Assembly (NCBI GenBank): GCA_025738555.1
Contig: JAOVFP010000012.1
Span: 3,968,001-4,032,000, forward strand
DNA length: 64,000 nucleotides
Source: Cyathus striatus
Taxonomy: Eukaryota; Basidiomycota; Agaricomycetes; Agaricales; Nidulariaceae
Reading direction: 5' to 3'
This document shows, piece after piece, positions 1-10,388 of the stretch (positions within the stretch are counted from its first letter, which is position 1; each line of letters opens with the position of its first letter). Made by a program: the position numbers and the translations under genes. The notes beneath the pieces were generated by a model that ran no database searches, had not been told where the DNA came from, and worked only from the letters and a program-made list of their open reading frames with translations.

Positions 1-580
1 TGCCCATGGCTGCTCCCGACCCAGCGTTAGCAGCAATAGCAGTAGGCAGAAAATTATTTTCTGCTTTGCTATCACTGACGAGGTCCTTGCCTATATCTGC
101 ATCTGATGTGGTGGTGGTAGGCAGTTCTTTATTGCCTCCTTCACTATCAGTGTCAAGGTCTATTTAATATACGTCAGTATAAGTTAAACATAGCGCTAAG
201 AAGATACTTGCCCATGGCTGCTCCCAACCCAGCATTAGCAGCAATAGCGGTAGGCGGAAAATTATTTTCTGCTTCGCTATCAATGATGAGATCCTTGCCT
301 ATATCTGCATCCGATGCAGTAGTGGTAGGCAGTTCCTTACTGCTTCCTTTGCTATCAACGTCAAGGTCTATTTAATATAGGTTAATATAATTTTAATGCA
401 GCACTAGGAAGAAACTTGCCCATGGCTACTTCCGACGCAGCCTTAGGAGGAGTAGCAGTAGGCAGCTTGTCATTTCCTCCTTCGCTATTAATGTCAAGGC
501 CCTTGCCCATATCCTTGCCCATTTCTTCATCCGATGCGATGTTAAGACCAGTAGCGATAGGCACCATGCTATTGCCTCCT
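1..580. repeat. 208-bp tandem repeat made of one exon plus one intron
   Basis: The string TGCCCATGGCT recurs at 1, 209 and 417, an exact 208-bp period. Each unit holds a 156-nt exon and a 52-nt intron of the minus-strand gene. Units 1 and 2 are most alike; unit 3 is more diverged and joins an older copy without an intron near 500-600. The array probably continues to the left of the window. Confidence 0.85.
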
Positions 581-996
581 TCGCTAACAACATCAAGACC
601 AGAAGACGTTGTAATTACTTTGGTCAGTATTGACATGACCGAGGATTTTCCCAGGGGATCCTAATATCATTTTTCATTATTAAATAAATGTATGGATAAA
701 AAGACGCTTACAACCACCGGATATAATGGAGGAAGGTAAGAAACCTCAGGAAATGGGGAAATAAGGCAAATGGAACATATATTTAGATAATGACGTACAT
801 TTGGAGATGAAGCTGGCTTTGTCGTGTCTCCCCCAGGGTTTTGTTCCATGACTGGAGTCGATAAATTTTGTTTCTTAGTTATCTTGTGCTTGGAAAGACT
901 AGTGGAAGGCTGAGATGAGGTATTCTGCAATCTAGATGACTGTCTGATGTTCATGGGATGGGGAGTGGCTGGAGGAGTGGAGGACGACTTTGCCAT
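1..996 (-). CDS. Hypothetical protein built of 52-residue exon repeats (3' end outside window)
   Basis: Function not recognised. The model reads on the minus strand as exons 996-799, 660-420, 367-212 and 159-4, then leaves the window. The first exon gives a Ser/Thr/Pro-rich N terminus (66 codons, starting MAKSSSTPPATPHP) and ends in phase 0 at GTACGT. The second exon (from 660) continues in the same frame. The later exons are each 156 nt, exactly 52 codons in phase 1, separated by 52-nt introns that start GCAAGT and end ATAG; only a GC-AG splice keeps the frame. Repeat units carry LDxDSEGGN, ELPTTT, SDADIGKD and AAMG, so each is low in complexity and acidic. Exon 2 contains a further older unit fused without an intron (EEMGKDMGKGLD). 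The ATG at 996 is the first in frame in exon 1. Frame continuity over four exons makes a real gene likely; its role is unknown. Confidence 0.55.
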
Positions 997-1019
997 GTTC
1001 CACAACTTTGGAAATCTGG

Positions 1020-1905
1020 CGATAGAAAACCACCTCTGAATATAACTAAAATTTGATATATCATCATAATTGCTAGGATGTTACCTAAGCCTGTGGATTT
1101 TCTGGCGTCGAACTATGAAACACAAGTTTTGCAGATACACCAGGGTATGTTCTGCCAAGCATATTGTTTGAATACCGAAAATCCGATCTAACATTTGAGA
1201 TCATAAATGAGTTGAATTTATCTAACTGGAGATAATGTTGAAAGGTCAATTTGTTTTAAAACCTCTACCGAGGAGATAATGGAGAAAGGAATTTTTTGAT
1301 ATATTTTAGAAGACCACCGCATAGCCATAAACCCTGTTTACTAACTTGGAAAGTCCGCCCGTGGGTCGCTGATGGATACTATTCCATTCAACGTTACTAT
1401 CATGATCAGGGTGTTGCAAACTTGTTTGGAAATCCCTTCGGATTTCGTCATTATTGCCCGCATCCACTTCATATTTTACACACCGATAGGCATACATCTG
1501 AAATATATTACTTACAAATTATATGAGAATATACTTACTGCTCAAAATTGTATGAAGCACATAGTGTGGCATAGTCCAAAATCAGCGGCGATGGGATTTG
1601 TAAACAAATCACGGCATTGTCCGCTGGCTTCAGTTCATTGTCCCTTTGATAGTGATGGATCTTCAAGCGGAGATCGGAATTCAACGTGTCTCGAGAATAG
1701 ATGTCACGCTCTGCATCTTCAAACGGAATATCTTCACTTCTTCCTACTCAGTTTCCATTCTGTCTTTCATACCACGATCTGTCATATATTAATATCATGT
1801 TTTCTAAGTTATATTTCTTTAGAGTAGATGTTAGAAGCGAAACAGTACAATTTTTACATTTGCAAGACATAAATTGTGTTCTGTATTTATGAAAAATGGA
1901 AATAT
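1020..1905. other. No gene recognised
   Basis: This stretch lies upstream of the minus-strand repeat gene. Short open frames occur on both strands (for example 1372-1827), but none shows recognisable motifs or a convincing splice model. It may hold the promoter of the minus-strand gene that starts at 996. Confidence 0.3.
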
Positions 1906-1908
1906 CCT

Positions 1909-2870
1909 CTTGTATTTTGCAGACTTGAGCAGAAGAGATATATCATTTTAAATCCCGAGAGTTTTTGAGGTAAGTGTGCGAAGGGTGTGTGTCAAAAAAT
2001 GCAAGTTTGCATATCTATGATACTTTGCATACCGATGATCATGATAGTATAGTATCTGGCTTCCTGGAATTAATAATCTACAAATTTCATGGTACAGTAT
2101 GCATGTAGTCCAGAGAGCTATTAAAACGAGTTCATGTTCATACAGTAACTACTGAGCAAGGAATACGAGTATTTGAGCAGGGTGCATAATGTATTTTGAT
2201 GGAACCTAAATGCACTCAATGTTATAGTATCTGGCTTTCTAGAATTAATAATCTGTATTCAATCATTTCATGATATCTTTTCAAGGTTACTCGCCTTGTA
2301 TTTTGCAGATTTGAGCAGACGAGATATATCATTTTCAATCCCAAGAGTTTTGAGGTAAGTATGCGAAGGGTATGTGTCGAAAATTGTGAGTTTGCATACC
2401 CATGACACTTTGCATACCGATGATCATGATAGTATAGTATCTGGCTTCCTGGAATTGATAATCTATATATTTCACAGTACAGTATGCATGTAGTCCAGAG
2501 AGCTATTAAAACGAGTTCATGTTCATACAGTTACTACTGAGCAAGGTATGGCAATACGAGTATTTGAGTAGGGTGCATAATATATTTTGATGGAACACAA
2601 CTGCATTCAACATCATAGTATCTGGCTTCCTGGAATAAATAATCTATAAATTTCACGGTACAGTAGGCATGTAGCCCAGGAGCTATTAAAATGAGTACAT
2701 GCTCATACAGTAACTACTGAGCAAGGTATGGCAATACGAGTGTTTGAGCAGGGCGCATAATGTATTTTGATGGAAACCAATTGCACTCAACGTTATAGTA
2801 TCTTGCTTTCTAGAATTAATAATCTGTATTCAATTGTTTCATGATATCTTTTCAAGGTTACTCGTATATC
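1909..2870. repeat. Imperfect tandem repeat, about 386-bp higher-order unit
   Basis: A block starting CTTGTATTTTGCAGA at 1909 recurs at 2295, an offset of 386 bp, followed in both by a GAGATATATCATTTT stretch and AGTATCTGGCTT. The shorter motif ATAGTATCTGGCTT recurs near 2050, 2224, 2435, 2615 and 2793, spaced roughly 175-210 bp. The motifs CAGTATGCATGTAG and GAGCTATTAAAA repeat with it. No coding frame runs through the array. Confidence 0.75.
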
Positions 2871-3069
2871 TCTCTGTGTGTTCATCTCTGCGCATTGCGT
2901 GTAAATCTTGACATCGACTTCAAGCTCAAGCAGTACAAAATCAGTGAATACCTCATAATATTTAGTGTGTACTCCTTTTTCTTAGCATAGTCATCCACAA
3001 ATGGCACGATTCATGAGATCTCTAATTTATTAGTGTTATAATTGAAGAAACACTAGTAAGCAGCACTAT

Positions 3070-4715
3070 CTAATTTGCAACCGCACCACCAAGTAGCCCA
3101 GTCATTTGTAATAGCTGTGTCCTCTGCTCTTCGATTTCTTTTTCTTTTCTCTCGAGCTCCTTATTTTTCTCATTGAGCTCTCGCGTCTGCGCTTCAAGCT
3201 CCTTCATCAAAGAATGGCTGTTTGCAACCCTAGCTTGCTTCAGCTTTGATGTTAGCTTCGTGAAGAAGTTTGCCAAGTCAACACATTTGCTATTGGCTTC
3301 ATCGTGCAATGTCTTTGACACGAAGTGAATGGCTCCACTTGACTCACCGGTGTGATGGGCGAGGATGAGAACCCAAGCCCCTGTTGATAATGATAACCTC
3401 TCCGTCTATTCGTGATATTAAATGAAAGTTCATATGACTGATAAAACAATTATGTACCTTAGCGATGATGGGCCCGATGTCTCTGTTGAAATGCTGACTT
3501 GCACTAGCACGGTCCAGTATCTCCGGTTCCAATTTCTTTGTCCGGACTATCTCTGAAGGTGGTATGAAACACTATATCAAAGTTAAACATTCGATCTATT
3601 ATGCACTGTAGTTCAAGCTACCCCGCTGAACACCTTCCACAGTTCCAAAACATTTCTCTTTCTCTTCCATGGTTACAGGTTTTCGACACCCAAGGAAGTT
3701 AACCAACCTTGGATCGTAGCTGTTCTTATTTGTACCCGCTGGAAGCGCTGATGATGACTCTGAAGGGTTCATAGTAAGAACAGGGTCGATAAAACTATTG
3801 TCAATAAGTTCATGTGTGTTCTAAGAGATATATCAGTACATCACGCACGAAGTAATAACAGGATCTGTGGCAAGATGAGTTGGTGAGGACTCCGAAGGGT
3901 CCATGGCAAGAAGAACAGGGTCAATAAAACGATTGTCAATAAGCCCGGGTGGGCTCTAAGAGATATATCAGTACATCACGCATAAAATAATAACCGGAAC
4001 ATGATTTACAGTTAGTACGGCCACAGACTCATCAGTAGTGGCAGGATCGGAGCTGAGTGGCAACATGTTCTTATCAGCTGCAGGCGAATTGGGGGCATGT
4101 GCACTCTAATAAGTATTAGTAAGTCAAGCAAGATAATAAACAAAACGCGAATTACAGTTGGTACACTCTTGTATCTGCTAGGTTCAGCAACACCAGGAGA
4201 GGCATCCAAATCTAAGGACTTTAACTGCATAAAAATATGAGCAAATACTAAAGCTCTAAGACACACTATGAGATAATTCTGTCCAGCTTTCGTATGGGGG
4301 CACTGGCTGCGAAGTGGCCTGTCAGTACATATGTTACATCGCCTCTGACTGCGAGTGGTTGGAATAGGTTCAGGTGGGCTCTAAGATTACATCAGTACAT
4401 CACGCAAAGTAATAACAAAAAAGTGATTTACAGATGTGTTCTCGTCTCCATCAGGTTCAGCAACAATGGGCGTGATGTCCATATCCTGGGACTTTAACAG
4501 CATAAGAAATGAGTAAATACTAAAGCTCTAAGACGCACTGCGAGATAAAGTTGTCTGGCTTTCGTATGAGGGCACTGGACGTGAAGTGGCCGGCTAGGAC
4601 ATTTCGTACATCTTTGTGGTGTGCTGTTGTTGTTGGGGAGTCTTGTCACGGTTTCCTTCTGGGATCTGGTTGACTTCTTTCTGCTGGAATTTGCTTTCTG
4701 GCCCTTTAATTTCAT
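3070..4715 (-). CDS. Hypothetical multi-exon protein with duplicated CxxC-CPH module and C-terminal coiled coil
   Basis: Not recognised. Nine minus-strand exons stay in frame without a stop: 4715-4539, 4491-4432, 4380-4267, 4218-4156, 4105-4010, 3955-3860, 3820-3622, 3552-3458 and 3405-3070, giving about 411 residues. Exons 1 and 3 carry the same pattern (CTKCPSRPLHVQCPHTKA and CNICTDRPLRSQCPHTKA), a possible zinc-binding CxxC-x8-CPH module, and their following introns are near-identical. Exons 6 and 7 also begin as copies (LIDNxFIDPVL then DPSESS or NPSESS). The last exon holds a helical segment rich in Lys/Glu (about residues 340-400; KNKELERKEKEIEEQR) expected to form a coiled coil. The intron between exons 6 and 7 is only 39 nt and is the weakest splice. 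It diverges from the KDZ-associated gene across a 450-bp intergenic region. Confidence 0.6.
3725..3995. repeat. 135-bp tandem duplication inside the nine-exon gene
   Basis: CTAAG followed by an ATATCAGTACATCACGC stretch occurs at 3821 and again at 3956, a 135-bp offset (45 codons). The flanking exon starts match too. A related intron-exon edge lies at 4381. The duplication copies an exon together with its upstream intron edge. Confidence 0.7.
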
Positions 4716-4840
4716 GGAGGAATGGATAAGAAGTGAACAGATGGAGTAAAGGTGAGAGGTATTTTTTGGCAGCGGAAAAACAGACCAAGGCAAGTATAAG
4801 GCACAATTTGTGCAGGATGATATGGTACCTGTTTTCTGTT

Positions 4841-5152
4841 TCTTACTTCGACACTAAGTGCCAATATCAGAGGCATACAAATGCAAATATGTGCTGATCG
4901 GATTGTACACAGGAAATGGTCGCGCTTGATACCTATAGGGTAAATCAAGTTTCAAATGTCAAAAATAATAGTTATTCTTATTCAAACACTGTATCTTCTT
5001 ACTTCGACACTAAGTGCCAATATCAGAGGTATACAGATGCAAATATGCACTGATCGGATTGTACACAGGAAATGATCGCACTTCATACCTAGTAAATCGA
5101 GTTTCAAGTGTCAAAAAGAATAGATATTATTTTTGAAGCACCGTGTTGTTTC
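4841..5152. repeat. Two tandem 156-bp copies in a divergent intergenic region
   Basis: TCTTACTTCGACACTAAGTG starts at 4841 and again at 4997. The two 156-bp copies stay similar to about 5152, ending in AAATCxAGTTTCAA and TGTCAAAAA. They fill most of the space between the minus-strand gene starting at 4715 and the plus-strand gene starting near 5171, so they may carry shared upstream regulatory sequence. Confidence 0.75.
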
Positions 5153-5170
5153 TTACAACTATCTCTTGCA

Positions 5171-8100
5171 ATGTCCTCCATTCCACGTAAACGTCGCGAG
5201 CGATTTAAGGAGCCAGAGGAGATCAAATGTATCCCAGGATTATATGCTGAAAGAGAACCAGAAAGGATAGTGCGTGCCCCAGGACTTTTTAAATCCTCAA
5301 CGCTATCATTATCGTCATTTTTGTCAGCTTCAGCATCTGTGTCGGTTTCATCATCTGGGCCTTATGAGCCAGTCTCATCCCCTCAAAAAAAACAGCGATT
5401 GGTGAAGAACCCACACTCTAATACTGGTCAACATCGATCATGCAACCCTATGTCTGTGTCGAGGAATGATGAAGTATCCAGTGAATTAGTTCAGATTATC
5501 CATGGAGGTTCAGATGTGCTCCAGGAATATGACGATGGTCTACCATTGCGGTCTGATGGGACACATGAAGAATACATTCTCAATAATTTTCCTTCCTAAA
5601 TGACGGCAGTGCGCCTTTCAGTGAAGTAGATCTCGACGACATCTTTTATTCATACCATGTCAGCATGTTTTACGGTGGGATTGGTTTTGAATGAGTTAGC
5701 AAGGAGTTGTTTCTTGTTCAAGGTTGGGATTCCACAAAGAATAACAGTATGCCAGTAAGTGGTTCATAGATCTATCTTCTGTGTACGGTATTACTGATGA
5801 CCAAAATTTAGAATCGTTGGTTTCATCTGCAATGGTGGCTAGTGGATGGAGATATGACTGCAGTGTGCACCTGCAATTCCAAAAAGTCACCTTGCATACA
5901 TGCTAAATTTCTGTATGTCTTTGGTAAGGAAAGGTTCTCAAATAGTAATGATATTCCCAATGGTATTTTTTCGCAACTTCAACACATATCCCATAACTAA
6001 CTCGTTCATATAAAGTACCTTCTGATGTGACACTGTTTCATCGCGAAATATTTCCAGAGTCCAATACATCGTATCATTTGTTTTCAGTGAATATGGGAGC
6101 AAGTCTCCTTGATCGAATTATTATATCACATGAAGGCTTCGATGACAGTAGTGGCAGCTGGGAATGCCAAAAATGTAACCTGTCAATGTGCCCGCATATT
6201 ATTAAAACGCAGCACAAGCTCCAGCAAATCCTGCACTGCGATCCTGAGGCACGAGATGACATTGCACTCAATTACAACCTCTTGGAGAACTCAAGTGAGC
6301 TAATATTTCATACATGTTTCCCTTCTGACACATTCCATACAAGGTCAACAATTCCACTGTGATTCTGATCCAGACAAAGGGATATCGTATCTACCGATAA
6401 TGCCTCCTAGCTGGGCGCGTTTGGAAACAGACGCCAAGCTCTACCATAAAAAGCCAAGGCCACTACCTCCACCACCTCTTCTTATTGAATTAGGTGAACA
6501 TATGCGGTGTATATGCGGTTCTGGACTTGAAAATTCAGGACCAATGGTGATCAAATCATGTACTGTATATGGGCTTAGCGGTGCACATGTGACCGAAATT
6601 CAACTTTGGAAGTGTAACAACTGTCTTTGCTCAGACCGATTCATCGGTCCCGACTGCAGAGATATTGAAATCCTGAATCTCAATAACCGTTACTTATTTA
6701 CACATGAGCTTCCGGAGCGCTATACATCGGCTTACACCATTTCTCCTACTCCTTTCGTGGCTTTCGTTTTGGAAGTCAGTCATGGTTACGCAGATAATGG
6801 AACCGGGATCCCTTTTGTCAATGATTTCATCTTCCGTGCTGCTTGGTTCACATATGCCGATCTCTTATGTTTAGAAAATGATATGCGGTGTCATATCTGT
6901 GGTCCAGCTCCAGATAATATAATTTTTGATGGCGTCTCCATCTCGTTCAGCCGCAAGCAGCTCCGTTCCTCCATTAAGCCACCAACAGCTATATCACCAC
7001 ATTCGGAACGAAAAGACAAAGTGTCTTATGTCAGCAAGCAGCAGCTCATACTGGACCGTAAGCTACGGAAACTAATATGTACCGTCATGACCAAAAAAAC
7101 GCATCTTAATAATTCTTTCATTTGTGGTGATGACGAAGAAAGTATGCTTTTGCAACTACCTGACGTCAATCCGGCATTGGGACGTCTAGCGGCACATTTA
7201 TTCATGGGAGACACTTGGCCAGACGATAGTTATGTCTATTTGTTTTCGGAGGTTCGGATATCATTATCTCAGTAAATATTTAGATATTAACTATTGTTTC
7301 AACAGATAGCAGCAGAAGAATCGATTGTACAGATGGTGAACAGGCTTGGCTATGACGCCCTTAGAAATTTCAATCACACGAAAAGTGACGATGCCCTCTC
7401 TCGATTGGTAAACATTCCATCAATCTATCTGGTTTTACAACATGAATATACCAAAGAAAACACATATTCGGAAGACCTAATTGATGTTTGCATCTGGATA
7501 GAAAGCCGTGCACATGAGACGTTGGATAAGCTTATAGCGCAAAGTCCGTCTACTAAATCTAGTCCTGTTTCAGAAACTCCAAAAGATGACTGGAAATTGG
7601 TAAGTGTCTGTTTTTGCTTAATCATTTTCGTTCATTGCAACCCGTAATATTAGACAGGTAGTTGCTACAGCATGCCACAGATACGACATAGGCCAATCTA
7701 TCCTGGGTTGAAACACGATAGGTTGCAAGACAAAGGTGGACAAGACTGGGGTGCTGAGTGTTCGAAGTACTATGCTCAGTACTTGCCCCAATGCCTGACC
7801 GGAGGAATCATGGCCGCCTGGTGTACACATTCCATATGCTATGGTTTTCATTCCATGCCAAGCAGCGAAGGTCGTGACGATGTTTTCTCAGCTCTCTATA
7901 CACGATGGAGAGGTCCGCCAAAGCGGGTGATTTATGACTTCACTTGCACTCTGGGTCCTTACTGCATGACACGAGAAGGGGATTTTTTTTCTGAGACTAA
8001 GTTTCTAATTGACCACTTCCATGCCGCAGGTCACAAAAAATGTTCAACAGCCTGCTTTCTGAAACGATCTGTTACTGCAGATCCCCGATTAAAAGGTCTC

Positions 8101-8271
8101 AACTCGAGCACCACCGAGTGTGGTAACTCAGTGATGGCGCATATCCGCAAGTCAGTCAGCTACATAGGGCAATACCATGCTACATTGTACAAGAAGACTT
8201 TTCTTTGTATCTGGAACTGCACCAAAATGCAAAAACTCGCTGGATATAATGCAATGCATAATAGTAGTTAA
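5171..8271 (+). CDS. KDZ transposon-associated cysteine-cluster protein (probably frameshifted)
   Basis: Proteins of this kind accompany KDZ (Kyakuja-Dileera-Zisupton) transposases in Agaricomycetes. Exons read 5171-5754 (with breaks), 5812-5923, 6016-6294, 6344-7251, 7306-7599 and 7654-8271, all joined in phase by GT-AG introns of 49-92 nt. A SWIM-like CTCNSKKSPCIH lies in exon 2 and CQKCNLSMCPH in exon 3. Exon 4 has the cysteine cluster CICGSG...CNNCLCSDRFIGPDC, then FVNDFIFRAAWFTYADL and CHICGPAPDNIIFDGV. The C-terminal exon has CxHxxCxGFH, YDFTCTLGPYC, a DHFH...HKKCSTAC segment and NSSTTECGN, as in the family. Exon 1 needs a one-base frame change near 5587-5597 and then meets TGA at 5692-5694, so this copy may be newly inactivated, or an exon was misread. 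ATG 5171 (MSSIPRKRRERF) is the best start. Confidence 0.65.
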
Positions 8272-8274
8272 GAA

Positions 8275-9240
8275 TACTACTATTCTTCATTGTAGTAATC
8301 TGTTGACATGGACAATTAAATAATTTGATTAGCCGTTTGCAAGGCACTGAAGAAAATATGTGTGCCAAGGGTGCATAGATACGAAAAATTTGAAAAGATG
8401 ACAGTGATATCTCGATGATATGTCAAAAGGGTTACGACGCAGCGCTCTGTGAGCTGACCTCTAAGCTATGCCAAAAAAGATAAAATAAGGGGTGATAACA
8501 AAAGATAATCAACTTGAATTCTGAGCTGTACGTGGAAAAAATATGATAACAACATGAAAAATTTAATTGGAAAGGCACTGTGTAAGAAATATGTACCATC
8601 AAGGGTGTAAAAATCTGAAGAAATTGAAAAAGATGCTGGCAATGTGGCATTGATATGTCAAAGGAGAAAAAATAACGGTGTTCTGTGAGTTGAATTCGGA
8701 GCTATACCCAGAAAAGATAAAATAACGGGTGATAACAAAATGATAATGGACTTTAAGCTGTAACCAGAAAAGAGAAAATGACGGTGTTTGATGACTCCAA
8801 TGATTCTCAAGAGAAATAATTCGGAATAATCCGAAATGCGGATTTGTTATTTTGGTAACATGCCTGTATGTCGCTACTTCAATGACTCCAATGATTCTCA
8901 AGAGAAATAATCCGGAATAATCCGAAATGCAGATTTGTTGTTCTGGTAACATGCATGTATGTCACTATGGGGCTAATAAGGTAATGTACCTTCGATCGCA
9001 CCCACTGGCTCTCAAACATACATACTTCTAATGAGAAAAAGCTACAGAGAAATCTTATCGTACAGAAGTGCACTACATTACCATGCGAATCCTGCATAAG
9101 GTTCGGGAGTACTGATTCATGCGAATTTTTATTTGGTAGTAGTACATAACGCCGTTTCTTAACTCTTATCCCTGAAACACGGACATATTCAACTGAGTCT
9201 GTCATGTACTTTTATAAAACACTTGTCAGTGTCCTTTATT
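8275..9240. repeat. Intergenic DNA with short direct repeats
   Basis: A 91-bp unit beginning ATGACTCCAATGATTCTC occurs at 8791 and 8882 and shares AATAATCCGAAATGC and TTTGTTxTTxTGGTAACATG. Weaker repeats with AAAGATAAAATAA and GGTGATAACAAAA recur at about 8475, 8555 and 8715. No coding frame is convincing. Confidence 0.6.
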
Positions 9241-9291
9241 AATTTCTATCAAACTACTCCCCCACCTCCAAATCTTTTGCTCATACCCAAC

Positions 9292-10298
9292 ATGTCCAGC
9301 AGCCAGTTCCAAAATGCAAGAGTGTTCTTCTATGCTGTAGGAATGTCCGACAGTCCCTTGAGATCATATATCATTAACTCCACGAAAGTAAGTTAATTTC
9401 GTGAGTATGTATAATCTCACACTCACGGTTTTCAGTTTCCAGTAAGCCTTTTTGGCCTCGACTACCCCGACAAGGATGGAATCATTACCTTGCGGTTATG
9501 TCGCGAGGCGAAGGAAATAGAAGATTACCTCAACAAATATATATGCAAAGATTGTTTTACCGATGGTATGGAAATCCTATATTCTAAATGTGACAATATT
9601 TACTTAACATATGCTCATAGATGCTTATTGTGTCGTGGATTTTGGAAATCTTGGCCCGACCTGTGAAAGGTGCAAATCAAGGGGTGACAGCGAGAACTGC
9701 TTGGGGGAAGATGGCTGGATTCCAGAAATGGACTTTCTACCTGTGAAGAGTTTAAAACATTATGTTAAAAGTACGTATGGTTTCTTTCATGTTACTACCA
9801 CAGATATTAACGTGAAATTACATAGATATCCTTGTTTTAAACAAGTACAGGATACCACCACAGATTGCATGATTCCAGTACACACATTACGAAGCTGCGT
9901 GATACGCTCATTATCTTATCGAAATTGTTGTACCGTCTTTAGTTAACCACATACACATGGTTGGAAGCTTGGAGTCACTACAAATGAACAATATCATCGA
10001 CTCACATTTCAACTACGATGATTTTAAGACATGGGGTGACAACATCACATCCCTTCTATGAAAATTGCCTCGTGAGAATGAATTGGAGGTATTCTGGAGG
10101 AACCTATCAAAGAAAAACACGACATTGCTGCCATCGCCTCCATCAACTCAAATGACGTCTTCAGGATGGGGTAATTGTAGCAAAATGGGATTTGAACTAT
10201 TCCAAATCAGGTTTGACCAGACGGAGATGCATGATAACTGGAAGAGACCAATTCCGGAATGGAAAGTGGTATGGTCGAGGAGTGATTACCGCATCTAA
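9292..10298 (+). pseudogene. Unrecognised cysteine-containing gene, decayed
   Basis: Not recognised. Three 5' exons splice cleanly: 9292-9387 (MSSSQFQNARVFFYAVGMSD), 9436-9565 (with CREAKEIEDYLNKYICKDC) and 9621-9770 (CERCKSRGDSENC, WIPEMDFLPVKSLKHYVK). The cysteines CKDC and CERC suggest metal binding. The next coding stretch (about 9886-10298: a YAHYLIEIVVPSLVNHIH segment, FWRNLSKKNTTLLPSP) is not reached in phase from exon 3 and contains two in-frame TGA codons, after HYEAA and after DNITSLL. Both look like CGA arginine codons changed by C to T. I infer a recently inactivated gene; an unrecognised extra intron is the alternative. Confidence 0.4.
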
Positions 10299-10388
10299 AG
10301 GAGATTAGTCGTCAATGTCATTGTATCGCATTATGTTGTCTACCATGTCTACTGTACAGTGCTGATCATGAAATAAAGGTAGAATATT

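Noticed and set aside
5171..8271. TET/JBP dioxygenase linked to the KDZ gene
   Set aside because: No HxD...H iron-binding pattern or similar domain was found near it in this window.
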